Assembly (NCBI GenBank): GCA_002284615.2
Contig: MU070557.1
Span: forward strand, 15,896 to 34,983
Source of the DNA: Dunaliella salina
Lineage: Eukaryota; Chlorophyta; Chlorophyceae; Chlamydomonadales; Dunaliellaceae
Length of the DNA stretch: 19,088 bases
Direction: 5' to 3'
In this document: in pieces, positions 15,801 through 19,088 of the stretch
Position numbering within the stretch: the first letter of the stretch is position 1
Layout of the letters: every line of letters begins with the position of its first letter
Position numbers and translations under genes: made by a program
Notes under the pieces: model-generated
What the model was told of the DNA's origin: nothing
Databases searched by the model: none
Seen by the model: the letters and a program-made list of their open reading frames with translations, nothing else

Positions 15801-18722
15801 CAATGAACCTGGTATCCATGGCCAGGCAGTAGATCGCAGATCGGTGGCCCCTCAGGGTGCTGCACGCAAGGTGAGTCATGTGAGCAGTTGTGCTGACTGA
15901 GCCATCAGAGCCTGTGACTATGAACCTGGCATCCATGGCAAGGCAGTAGATCGCAAATCAGTGGCCCCTAAGGGTGCTGCACGCAGGGTGAGTCATGTGA
16001 GCAGTCGTGCTGACTGAGCCATCAGAGTCCTTGACTATGAACCTGGTATCCATGGCCAGGCAATAGGTCGCAGAGCGGTGGCCCCTCAGGGTGCTGCACG
16101 CAGGGTGAGTCATGTGAGCAGTCGTGCTGACTGAGCCATCAGAGTCCTTGACTATGAAGCTGGCATCCATGGCCAGGCAGAAGATCGCAGATCGGTGGCC
16201 CCTCAGGGTGCTGCACGCAGGGTGAGTCATGTGAGCAGTTGTGCTGACTGAGCAGTTGTGCTGACTAATATCAACTGCACCTCCATTTAGTGGTGCAGTC
16301 GTCCAGTGCAGTCCGGTGCAGTTGCCCAGCGTAACACAATTAGTGTGCGCTGCTGCATGCCGGCGTCTGAATGTGGTCAGTCTTTTTTCCTTAGTCCTCA
16401 GGTGGTGCCAAGGTTTTAGCATGTCCCACCTCGACTTGGGATCTGGAAATACGGGCATTGAGGAAAAAACTGCATGGTGCAGTGGTGCCTTCCTGGGAGC
16501 CTCTTCTTAATCTGAGGTGATCCTGGGATCAAACATATTTGCTCAGTTGCCCATGTAGGCAAGCATAGCGTGTACCCTCTTCTTCTTCTTCTTCTTCTTC
16601 TTCTTCTTCTTCTTCTTCTTCTACTTCTTAGCATGTCCCACAGGGCAGCCTGATCGCAAGGGCACTCTATAGCGCGCCTACGTGTTCAGCATCAGTGCAT
16701 GCCCATGACACATTGTTGGTACCGAACCTCTCAAGATAGGTCATCAAGAGTTGGACACACACTCATGCCTATAAGCAGAAGCCAGCCATTGAGACAGCAC
16801 CCAGCTCACGAGGACATCAGAAAAGCACTCGAGTGCATCGGTCATCACACACCGCTGATTCAATCCCACATTGTTATGCCAAAGACCCAAAAGCAAACCC
16901 TACCATGTGGCCACCAGAGGGTGAACACACACACTCATGCCTGCAGGCAGAAGCCAGCCATTGGGACAGCACCCAGCTCACGAGGATGTCAGAAAAGCAG
17001 TTGAGCATCAGTCATCACACACTGCTGATTCAATCCCACATTGTTCTGCTAAAGACCCAACAGCAAACCCCACCATGTGGCCACCAGAGGGTGAACACAC
17101 ACTCATGCCTGCAGGCAGAAGCCAACCATTGGGACAGCACCCAGCTCACAGGACATCAGATAAGCAATTGAGTATCAGTCATGGCGTAGCTCTGATTCAA
17201 TCTTACACTGTCCTGCCAAAGACCCAAAAGCAAACCTCACCATGTGGCCACCAGAGGGTGGACACACACTCATGCCCATTAGCAGAAGCAGCCATTGAGA
17301 CAGCACCCAGCTCACGAGGACATCAGAAAAGCACTCGAGTGCATCAGTCAACACACACCGCTGATTCAATCCCACACTCTCCTGCCAAAAACCCAAAAGC
17401 AAGCCCCGCCATGTGGCCACCAGAAGGTGAACACACACTCATGCTTAGTGGCAGAAGCCAGCAATTGGGACAGCACTCAGCTCACGGGACATCAGGCGAG
17501 CACTCGAGCGCATCAGTCATCACACACTGCTGATTCAATCCCACATTTTTTTGCCAAAGACCCAAAAGCAAACCCCACCATGTGACCACCAGAGGGTGAA
17601 CACACACTCATGCCTAATGGCAGGAGCCAGCCATTAAGACAGCACCCAGCTCACGAGGACATCAGAAAAGCACTCGAGCGCATCAGTCATCACGTGCTGC
17701 TGATCCAATTCCATACTTTCCTGCACCAAAGCCATAGGAGCAAACAGCACACTCGTGACAGACTGGGACCCAGAAGCAAACCCCATCACGTGTTCACTAG
17801 AAGGCGAACACACACTCATGCCTGCAGGCAGAAGCCAGCCATTGGGACAGCACCCAGCTCACAAGGACATCAGACGAGCAGCCGAGTGCATCACACACTG
17901 CTGCATCAACCCCACACCTTCCTGCCAAAGCGCAAGCAACCAGCACACATGCAACAGACTGGACAGCAAATAGCACTGCCAAAGACGCAGGCGCAAACAG
18001 CAATGCCAAAGACGCAGACGCAAACGGCAACGCCAAAGACGCAGGCGCAAGCAGCAACGCCAAAGACGCAGACAGCAAACAGCACTGGGAAAGACACATA
18101 CGCAAACAGCAATGCCAAAGACGTAGACGACAAACAACACACATGCATCAGCTGGCAGCGAAAAGCACTGCCTGAGATGCAGAAGCAAACAGCACACATG
18201 CGACAGACTGGAACCCCAAAGCAANCCCCACCGCGTGTAGCGTATGGTGCCCGCCAGCAGGCCGCTGCTGAGCTGGCGCCACCGTGGTCTGAGGCTGGCC
18301 GGTGCCAGCATGTTACGCATGAACATATGTGGCATGGACCTTGCATGAGCCGCAGGCCCTGCGCCAAAGTCGACAGGCGTCGCAGCTGGCGGCGAAGTGG
18401 GGTGTGTCAAGACAGGTGATGCTAGTCCAGTATGTGCTGCTGTTGCAGGCGCTGCTTGTCCAGGATGTGCTGACTGTCCAGGATGCGCTGCTGCTGCTGT
18501 TGAGGGCAGTGAGGAGGGATCTGCAGCAGATGTCCACACTTGTGAAGTGCCCGGCTTTGCGGCTGATGTGCCCGCCTGTCCTTGAATAGCAGGATTTACC
18601 AATCCTCCTGACTGCTGTTGTTGTTGCTGATGCTGCTGCTGAGAAGCACGGGGCAAACACGCAGGGGGGCAAGGCATCTGCAGCAGGGAATGGCGCCCTG
18701 CCCCAAGCAAGGTGGTCAGTCC
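3520..18722 (-). CDS. BRWD-like: BRWD/PHIP-family WD40 protein, 11-exon gene model, partial at both ends
   Basis: Joined exons, in gene order: 18722-18232, 15859-15767, 14634-14499, 13540-13419, 12588-11771, 10995-10319, 9215-9129, 7446-7294, 5999-5955, 5375-5286, 3626-3520. All introns are GT-AG, the phases match at each join, and 939 codons are open. The family call rests on the ordered match to BRWD1/BRWD3/PHIP: TLLGAGRHSLL, then GHRSAIYCLAMD with TGSDDWLVKIW (blade 1), DLAINKTSTLLAAADNSG (2), VGHTAGVTYLHFSP (3), GLICCRFSPDSTF (4), EGHKKSIQFIAFSNSGD (5), QISWSIDDRK plus LTDNSVRTW (6), and FRGHTDQ plus LEAHPSDPRL (7). Known for the family: nuclear CUL4-DDB1 substrate receptors whose bromodomains bind chromatin. 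The bromodomains are not in this window and should lie to the left. Inference: the gene is functional, because frame and splice sites survive across 15 kb of repeat-rich introns. The true start codon lies beyond the right edge or in an unrecognised exon. Confidence 0.86.
3627..4262. other. J-K intron, no gene seen
   Basis: No homology or array here. Open frames on both strands are short and without recognisable motifs. Confidence 0.5.
4263..4386. repeat. (CG)n - C45 - (CA)n compound tract
   Basis: CG alternation (4263-4277), ccca-rich spacer, 45 consecutive C (4303-4347), then about 19 CA units. Intronic (J-K). The minus, transcribed-sense strand therefore carries G45. Confidence 0.97.
4590..5285 (-). 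repeat. array of exon J ends with donors
   Basis: About eight copies of the last ~45 bases of exon J plus donor (SLLHTFRGHTDQ|gtaatg on the minus strand). The marker ggtgtgaagcagtga and its variants start near 5308 (exon), 5221, 5124, 4993, 4879, 4773, 4718, 4662 and 4613. Between them is a 13-14 bp subrepeat, tgatccaataacac. Copies decay with distance from exon J. Confidence 0.92.
5286..5375 (-). CDS. BRWD-like: exon J: end of blade 6 and start of blade 7
   Basis: Acceptor tgtttgtgcag|GTTATGGCC, donor CACAGACCAG|gtgatg, 90 bp, phase 0 on both sides. It encodes VMATLTDNSVRTWSSASGSL, then LHTFRGHTDQ. LTDNSVRTW closes blade 6 and GSLLHTFRGHTDQ opens blade 7 (GQLLHNLMGHADE in animals, recalled). 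Both edges of this exon have been amplified into tandem arrays: acceptor-side copies at 5390-5650 and donor-side copies at 4590-5285. Confidence 0.93.
5390..5650 (-). repeat. 65-bp array of exon J acceptor flanks
   Basis: Four units on the minus strand of ttgtgtctggcatggagag, tctggtgtgcttgagct and attgtgtttgtgca. The unit adjoining exon J ends with the genuine tgtttgtgcag; others read tgtttgtgcaaac, tgattgcgcag and tgttcgtgaaaac. Confidence 0.88.
5780..5954 (-). repeat. copies of exon I edge and donor flank
   Basis: After the exon I donor, the segment atcatggagcatagatga.. gtgtgtccttgttgtgtg recurs as gtatcatggaagcagaggc (about 5925) and ctaccatggaggcaggggc (about 5813). Each is followed by agcagggta(c/t)a and preceded by tgttgtgtgttagtgtgca. 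Period about 112. Confidence 0.75.
5955..5999 (-). CDS. BRWD-like: exon I: 45-bp micro-exon starting blade 6
   Basis: Acceptor gcttgcaacag|GTGCCGAGC, donor GACAGAAAG|gtgtgt, 15 codons, phase 0 on both sides: VPSINQISWSIDDRK. The W-S-x-D-D pattern matches the blade 6 core of BRWD proteins (VTMIAWNQNDSIVV, recalled) and the exon is required between H and J to keep the blade. It is too short for ordinary ORF detection. Edge copies of it occur at about 5905-5927 and 5795-5815. Confidence 0.78.
6000..6500 (-). repeat. diverged repeats of the exon I acceptor flank
   Basis: The plus-strand motif gcaagc(c)agcagcagccc followed by gagcagttgggtgagcag recurs, diverged, at about 6005, 6270, 6385 and 6470. 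On the minus strand this is the pyrimidine-rich ctgctgctggcttgcaacag that precedes exon I; only the first copy keeps the AG at the right place. Confidence 0.6.
6550..6614. repeat. A/T-rich AAAT-type simple repeat
   Basis: Runs of aaatgaataaataagtaaa. The rest of 6614-6857 shows no feature. Confidence 0.85.
6858..6974 (+). mobile_element. MITE-like element, family 1, copy 1
   Basis: 117 bp. Terminal inverted repeats tagggttgtgtaaagag and ctctttaaccaatccta (with gggttgag / ctcaatcc extending them to 24 bp, few mismatches). CAC flanks both ends, a possible 3-bp target duplication, but the second copy does not support this. Non-coding. Confidence 0.78.
6975..7293 (-). repeat. copies of the exon H end with donor
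   Basis: Three copies downstream of exon H. The best (7071-7150) is 213 bases from the original and nearly identical, from CTGCCAGCCTGATGAAGC through GGCCAAGCGCAGGTCC and CCTCAG|gtgttttcac. Shorter, decayed ones lie at about 7197-7235 and 6978-7010 (ggccaaggccaagcgcagg). Confidence 0.9.
7294..7446 (-). CDS. BRWD-like: exon H: end of blade 5 and basic linker
   Basis: Acceptor cccatgatgcag|ATCTGGCG, donor CCCCCTCAG|gtgttt, 153 bp, phase 0 on both sides. It starts IWRQAPLKRFRPSQQ, so the join to exon G gives DGTVR-IWR, the typical end of a blade. The rest (ARPWTEAAAMSCQPDEAEI, VLAKAKRRPPQ) is a charged linker whose position corresponds to the variable segment between blades 5 and 6 in BRWD proteins. 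Reading past the donor meets a stop after about a dozen codons. The 3' end of this exon, with its donor, is repeated further down the intron. Confidence 0.87.
7457..7680. repeat. (ATGGTC)n-rich minisatellite beside the exon H acceptor
   Basis: Irregular runs of atggtcatggttatgtcatg; the last units (catgaccatgcccatgat on the minus strand) run directly into the acceptor atgcag of exon H. Confidence 0.85.
7905..8925. repeat. 83-bp tandem array, about 12 units
   Basis: Diverged units with gactttgtatcagagggctt, caatgtcatcatgaag, cc(a)aagc(a/g)ccctcattt and actcatg; the 'tcatcat/cgt' segment recurs about every 80-85 bases. It fills most of the G-H intron. Unlike the other arrays, I could not match its unit to an exon edge. 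Confidence 0.9.
9129..9215 (-). CDS. BRWD-like: exon G: first part of WD40 blade 5
   Basis: Acceptor cctctgtacag|GAGGGGCAC, donor ACGGTGCGG|gtgagt, 87 bp, phase 0 on both sides. It encodes EGHKKSIQFIAFSNSGDAVM and TGGKDGTVR, a complete blade core with GH and KDGT; the W follows in exon H (IW). It matches blade 5 of BRWD proteins ([20 protein letters not shown], recalled). Two decayed copies of the same exon lie 170-390 bases upstream. Confidence 0.93.
9246..9377 (-). mobile_element. MITE-like element, family 2, copy 1, with internal (GT)n
   Basis: Left taaggtaggccaattcc, right ggaagtggttaaccct. A (TG)n tract (9264-9303) has expanded in the middle; the flanking aaatttgtatggaa matches the other copies. 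Confidence 0.6.
9384..9440 (-). pseudogene. decayed exon G copy 2
   Basis: The minus strand reads GAGCACAGGAAGAGCCTCTG then AAGTCCTGCCTGTTCCAA, aligned to the exon G start (GGGGCACAAGAAGAGCATCC, AATTCATTGCCTTTTCCAA). An in-frame stop and the loss of the donor make it non-functional. Confidence 0.6.
9552..9606 (-). pseudogene. decayed exon G copy 3
   Basis: The minus strand encodes GHKESLEYLSFAT followed by a TAA stop, matching GHKKSIQFIAFSN of exon G; the acceptor is now acacaag. It lies 390 bases upstream of the real exon, and the intron downstream of it is also partly copied (gaagcaagg). Confidence 0.72.
9708..9820. repeat. (G)16-(GT)n-(CG)n compound microsatellite
   Basis: Sixteen G, then about 39 GT units, then CGCGCGC, in the F-G intron. 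Confidence 0.95.
9880..9975. repeat. 57-bp direct repeat
   Basis: tcacttggcttacagctag and tcgcttggtttgcagctag, about 57 bases apart. No coding potential seen. Confidence 0.7.
10085..10140 (-). repeat. copy of the exon F donor flank
   Basis: The plus strand reads gtctccacaccactcacaag, against cgtccccacaccactcacga at the real donor (10301-10320). The donor gtgagtggtgtgg is thus duplicated about 190 bases downstream in the intron, roughly as far apart as one repeat unit including the family 2 element. Confidence 0.65.
10161..10280 (-). mobile_element. MITE-like element, family 2, copy 2
   Basis: Left taggcttggccaattcc, right cagaactggctaaccct. The interior cccctctttttatacgc and caaatgtgtggaa match the other copies. 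It lies in the F-G intron close to the exon F donor. Confidence 0.68.
10319..10995 (-). CDS. BRWD-like: exon F: WD40 blade 4 between Gly/Ala-rich and poly-Gln insertions
   Basis: Acceptor tgctgttacag|GTCGCATG, donor ATGACGCTC|gtgagt, 677 bp, phase 0 out. About 60 residues of Ala/Gly precede RSKDVGLICCRFSPDSTF, IVASDSEATAYVWHW and GALAKRL, which fit blade 4 (CSSFSVGGMFLATGSTD in animals, recalled). Then comes a basic segment (GSVRRARGGQQKQQRQQG) and about 75 residues dominated by Gln, built from CAG codons broken by Leu-Glu and by Ala. The exon ends in ordinary sequence (EEWLLEHDKQPPQEFMTL) that runs straight into EGHKK of exon G. The Gln block lies inside the coding frame, so its length probably varies between strains. 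Confidence 0.9.
11011..11128 (-). mobile_element. MITE-like element, family 2, copy 3
   Basis: Left end taaggttggccagttccc, right end ggaactggccaaccct: terminal inverted repeats of about 16 bp. The interior (cccttttttacacatact, aatgtatggaa) matches the copies at 10161 and 9246. Non-coding. Confidence 0.72.
11232..11492 (-). other. long foldback hairpin in the E-F intron
   Basis: The arms 11232-11355 and 11368-11492 are near-perfect reverse complements. The innermost stem is ggacacttctgatgcactg against cagtgcaccagaagtgtcc with a 12-base loop, and pairing continues outwards through ggtcacac(g/c)tttgacc and caggagtgattctga. The intronic transcript would form a stem of about 120 bp. It could be a foldback transposon remnant or a small-RNA precursor; no element ends are recognised. 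Confidence 0.88.
11771..12588 (-). CDS. BRWD-like: exon E: end of blade 3 plus a long Ala/Gly-rich insertion
   Basis: Acceptor tgctgcag|GGTTTGGAACG, donor AACAGAG|gtgggg, 818 bp, phase 1 out. RVWNVQEGSGTVLRPSLEF completes blade 3. About 255 residues of low complexity follow: Thr/Ser/Pro, then Ala runs, a Gly/Glu stretch, a His/Gly/Asn stretch (GGGHANGGANGMG), and finally an uninterrupted run of about 17 Ala near GHA. Animal homologues have only a short linker here (family knowledge). The donor is chosen because it alone gives phase 1, which exon F requires. Reading on past it meets a stop a few codons later. The start of the exon is certain; the internal part could include an unrecognised intron. 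Confidence 0.82.
12589..13020 (-). repeat. 62/50-bp array of exon E acceptors
   Basis: The acceptor string (t)gcag recurs at 12590 (real site), 12652, 12714, 12776, 12838, 12888, 12951 and 13001, giving periods of 62, 62, 62, 62, 50, 63 and 50. On the minus strand most units read ctgcag|GGTATGGAATGTGC or similar, a copy of the exon E start (RVWNVQ), followed by GATCCAACTGC-type spacer. Sites with cgcag and ggcag also keep the AG. Confidence 0.92.
13021..13418. other. D-E intron remainder
   Basis: Holds three loose copies of gggcagccaaa(t/c)gc (13180-13250) and a short dispersed motif (13095-13140, see findings). No gene is supported. Confidence 0.5.
13419..13540 (-). CDS. BRWD-like: exon D: first part of WD40 blade 3
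   Basis: Acceptor gcacaccag|GATGCGACTC, donor CACCTGCAG|gtgagc, 122 bp, phase 0 in and phase 2 out. It encodes DATLGHPVSVLVGHTAGVTY, then LHFSPLLPSILLSSSFDGTC. The GHT, the LHFSP core and the FDGT turn are the expected features of blade 3 (VLQGHTGSITSLQFSP in animals, recalled). The blade ends in exon E with RVWNV, the Arg codon being split AG|G. The antisense strand is also open here, which is why this exon is easy to miss. Confidence 0.9.
13711..13819. repeat. 61-bp direct repeat with CAACAAAG runs
   Basis: gtgcctgtggattcctttcc occurs at 13711 and 13772. Each copy is followed by runs of caacaaag, and the second run abuts the telomere-like tract. Confidence 0.9.
13820..13856. repeat. interstitial telomere-like repeat (CCCTAAA)n
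   Basis: Five near-perfect units (aaaccctaaaccctaaa, attcctaaaccctaaaccc) in the C-D intron. This is the TTTAGGG type used by land plants and many green algae. Confidence 0.9.
13857..14380. other. C-D intron, no gene seen
   Basis: Ordinary unique-looking intron sequence with no homology or array that I can support. Confidence 0.5.
14381..14421 (-). repeat. decayed copy of the exon C end and donor
   Basis: The minus strand reads GGGGCATCCGTGCACTGAGC then CTTCAG|gtgtgc, against the real GATGCATCCGCGTGTGGAGC and CTGCAG|gtgatg. It even has an acceptor-like ttacag before it, so a small alternative exon (RGIRALSLQ) cannot be excluded. Confidence 0.65.
14499..14634 (-). CDS. BRWD-like: exon C: WD40 blade 2
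   Basis: Acceptor tccctctcag|GTGTCAGC, donor CTGCAG|gtgatg, 136 bp (completes W, then 45 codons, phase 0 out). It encodes CQHTGRLLCTLRGADSEIND, then LAINKTSTLLAAADNSG and CIRVWSLQ. This fits blade 2 of BRWD proteins ([20 protein letters not shown] and IRVWCLR, recalled). The GH dipeptide of the blade is replaced by GA, a small departure from the family. A decayed copy of the exon end and donor lies about 80 bases downstream in the intron. Confidence 0.93.
14845..15075. repeat. 85-bp tandem repeat, three units, B-C intron
   Basis: gccagcatcattg recurs at about 14868, 14953 and 15039. The units contain cacagggaacatgcgc / agaggacatgcacag. A weak resemblance to the intron just before exon C (cttctgacatgcacag, near 14690) suggests that this array also began at a splice junction. 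Confidence 0.7.
15448..15568 (-). mobile_element. MITE-like element, family 1, copy 2
   Basis: About 121 bp with terminal inverted repeats: left tagggttgggtaaagag, right ctctattcacaacccta. Its reverse complement matches the copy at 6858-6974 internally (gaagttggcaa, ggcttcaaagag), so the two copies are in opposite orientation. No transposase is encoded. No clear target-site duplication. Confidence 0.75.
15767..15859 (-). CDS. BRWD-like: exon B: WD40 blade 1
   Basis: Acceptor ttgcgtgcag|CACCCTGAGG, donor AAGATCTG|gtgggt, 93 bp. It encodes TLRGHRSAIYCLAMD, TRFIVTG and SDDWLVKI. These are almost identical to the animal BRWD blade 1, including the GH dipeptide and the SDD-LVKIW end of the blade. 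The final W is split over the intron (TG|G) and completed by exon C. This is the strongest single piece of homology in the window. Upstream, three further 117-bp copies of the acceptor and first two thirds of the exon form a tandem array; only the copy next to the donor has the complete blade end SDDWLVKIW. Confidence 0.95.
15860..16211 (-). repeat. 117-bp array of partial exon B copies
   Basis: The string agggtgctgcacg recurs at 15854 (exon B itself), 15971, 16088 and 16205, exactly 117 bases apart. Each copy has the acceptor (gtgcag|CACCCT), TLRGHRSA and CLAMD, then switches to a GSVSTTAHMTHPACS segment instead of DDWLVKIW. The period is 39 codons and the copies are mutually in frame. The copy nearest exon B carries a TGA directly after RGH. 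Confidence 0.93.
16212..16576. other. A-B intron remainder
   Basis: Apart from the short direct repeat gcagttgtgctgact near 16233-16265, I see no gene, homology or further array here. The neighbouring 16630-16759 is similarly featureless. Confidence 0.5.
16577..16629. repeat. (CTT)n microsatellite
   Basis: About 16 CTT units, ending in ctacttctta, inside the A-B intron. Confidence 0.95.
16760..17910. repeat. 170-bp tandem array carrying copies of the exon A donor
   Basis: Seven units, marked by cagcacccagctcac at about 16795, 16971, 17139, 17301, 17474, 17641 and 17848 (period about 162-207). Read on the minus strand, most units contain a donor-like cacatggtggggtttgc matching the real exon A donor (acacgcggtggggnttgc at 18240-18223) and the intron sequence after it. 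The array therefore derives from the exon A/intron boundary. Confidence 0.85.
17965..18165. repeat. 27-bp minisatellite in the A-B intron
   Basis: About seven units of a gccaaagacgcaggcgcaa-type motif ending in cagcaa. Units are 25-30 bases and diverge by a few substitutions. They lie between the exon A donor and the 170-bp array. Confidence 0.85.
18232..18722 (-). CDS. BRWD-like: exon A: TLLGAGR motif and low-complexity linker before blade 1
   Basis: The acceptor is gcgctcag|GGACTGACC and the donor is ACACGCG|gtgggg; phase 0 in, phase 2 out; 163 codons plus 2 nt. It opens with GLTTLLGAGRHSLLQ, which matches the conserved segment just before the propeller of BRWD/PHIP proteins (TSLLGAGRQSLLRT in animals, from memory). 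A Gln/His run (QQQHQQQQQQ) follows, then a Pro/Ala/Ser/Thr-rich stretch, and finally RPRWRQLSSGLL and GTIRYTR leading into blade 1. The split Arg codon CG|C is completed by exon B. The single undetermined base of the window (18225) is at intron position +7 and does not touch coding sequence. A 72-bp in-frame duplicate of the acceptor lies upstream, so an isoform 24 residues longer is possible. Confidence 0.88.
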
Positions 18723-18794
18723 CTGAGCGCAAGAAAGGGTCGGAAAAGAACACATGTTGATGATCAGTCCCGCCCCTAGCAAGGTGTCCAGTCC
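18719..18794 (-). repeat. 72-bp in-frame duplication of the exon A acceptor
   Basis: A second acceptor, ttgcggttag|GGACTGG at 18794, precedes the real one by exactly 72 bases and is followed by GLDTLLGAG, a copy of the GLTTLLGAG exon start. The frame is open through both copies, so use of the upstream site would add 24 residues. Confidence 0.8.
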
Positions 18795-18840
18795 CTAACC
18801 GCAAGAAATGGTTGAGGAAAAGTACACATGTCGATGATAG

Positions 18841-18976
18841 GCAGGGTCTCTGGGCAGCTACGTTGCATTATCTGCATTAGGGCTGAAGCTGGAAAGGGTC
18901 AGAACAGTGATGCTGTTGGTTGGCAGGGTCTCTGGGCAGCTGCCCTGCATTATTTGTGCTGGGGCTGGGGCTGGAG
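18841..18976. repeat. 82-bp tandem pair upstream of exon A
   Basis: Two copies (18841-18894 and 18923-18976) share gcagggtctctgggcagct and a following cattat. On the minus strand both can be read as QIMQ.SCPETLP, which recalls the QIC-RIGP segment that precedes TLLGAGR in BRWD proteins. I could not find a donor in the phase that exon A needs, so I do not call an exon. Confidence 0.6.
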
Positions 18977-19061
18977 CAAGCACGTTACTTGGTTGGTGAA
19001 TTGATTCCCAACATGTCGCCATACATTGACTCCAATCTTGAATGCATCGTACAGAAGGTGT

Positions 19062-19088
19062 GGAGAGAGAGAGAAACAGAGAGAGAGA
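19062..19088. repeat. (GA)n microsatellite at the right edge
   Basis: Imperfect GAGA tract running to the end of the window; the left edge (1-18) is a TC tract. Confidence 0.9.

Noticed and set aside
15860..16211. Extra WD40 blades encoded as real exons
   Set aside because: The copies lack the blade end DDWLVKIW and a donor, and the nearest one has a TGA; kept as a repeat array.
16500..16560. tRNA-like B-box (gtttgatcccagg on the minus strand)
   Set aside because: No convincing A-box or cloverleaf at the right spacing; not called a tRNA or SINE.
16937..17533. Plus-strand frame of 198 codons with repeated GRSQPLGQHPAH motif
   Set aside because: It runs through the 170-bp intronic array, antisense to the gene; the repeat unit explains the openness.

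Overview
The window is eukaryotic nuclear DNA, probably from a green alga. It shows split genes with long introns and GT-AG junctions, Ala/Gln/Gly-rich coding insertions, long (CA)n/(GT)n tracts, and a short internal run of the plant/algal-type telomere motif (CCCTAAA). A chlorophyte of the Chlamydomonadales, for example something Dunaliella-like, would fit, but the sequence alone does not fix the genus.

I can defend one gene, on the minus strand. It covers at least 18722 to 3520 and continues past both ends of the model. Eleven exons (A-K) join at canonical GT-AG sites, every intron phase agrees, and no stop interrupts the 939 joined codons. The product is a WD40 protein of the BRWD/PHIP family. 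This family comprises CUL4-DDB1 substrate receptors and chromatin readers, with the WD40 propeller N-terminal and bromodomains C-terminal. Seven WD40 blades can be followed in family order, starting after the hallmark 'TLLGAGRHSLL'. Large low-complexity insertions sit before blade 1, between blades 3 and 4, and after blade 4. The bromodomains would lie to the left of the window. Two weaker candidate exons (L, M) lie at 2935-2332.

Layout from right to left, in gene direction: 18.8-19.1 kb, duplicated acceptor region; 18.7-18.2, exon A; 18.2-16.7, donor-anchored array; 16.2-15.77, 117-bp repeats ending in exon B; 14.63, exon C; 13.54, exon D; 13.0-12.59, 62-bp acceptor repeats leading into exon E; 11.5-11.2, a long foldback hairpin; 11.0-10.3, exon F; 9.6-9.1, decayed copies of exon G and then G itself; 8.9-7.9, 83-bp array; 7.4, exon H; 6.0, exon I; 5.65-4.6, repeats on both sides of exon J; 3.6, exon K; 2.9-0, poorly resolved sequence with candidate exons and a minisatellite.

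The most unusual property is that nearly every intronic tandem array is anchored on an exon edge. Each unit carries a truncated copy of the neighbouring exon end together with its splice donor or acceptor, so the introns are filled with decoy splice junctions. Two small families of terminal-inverted-repeat elements (about 120 bp) and one intronic foldback account for much of the rest. No gene is supported on the plus strand; the open frames there are antisense or simple-repeat shadows.
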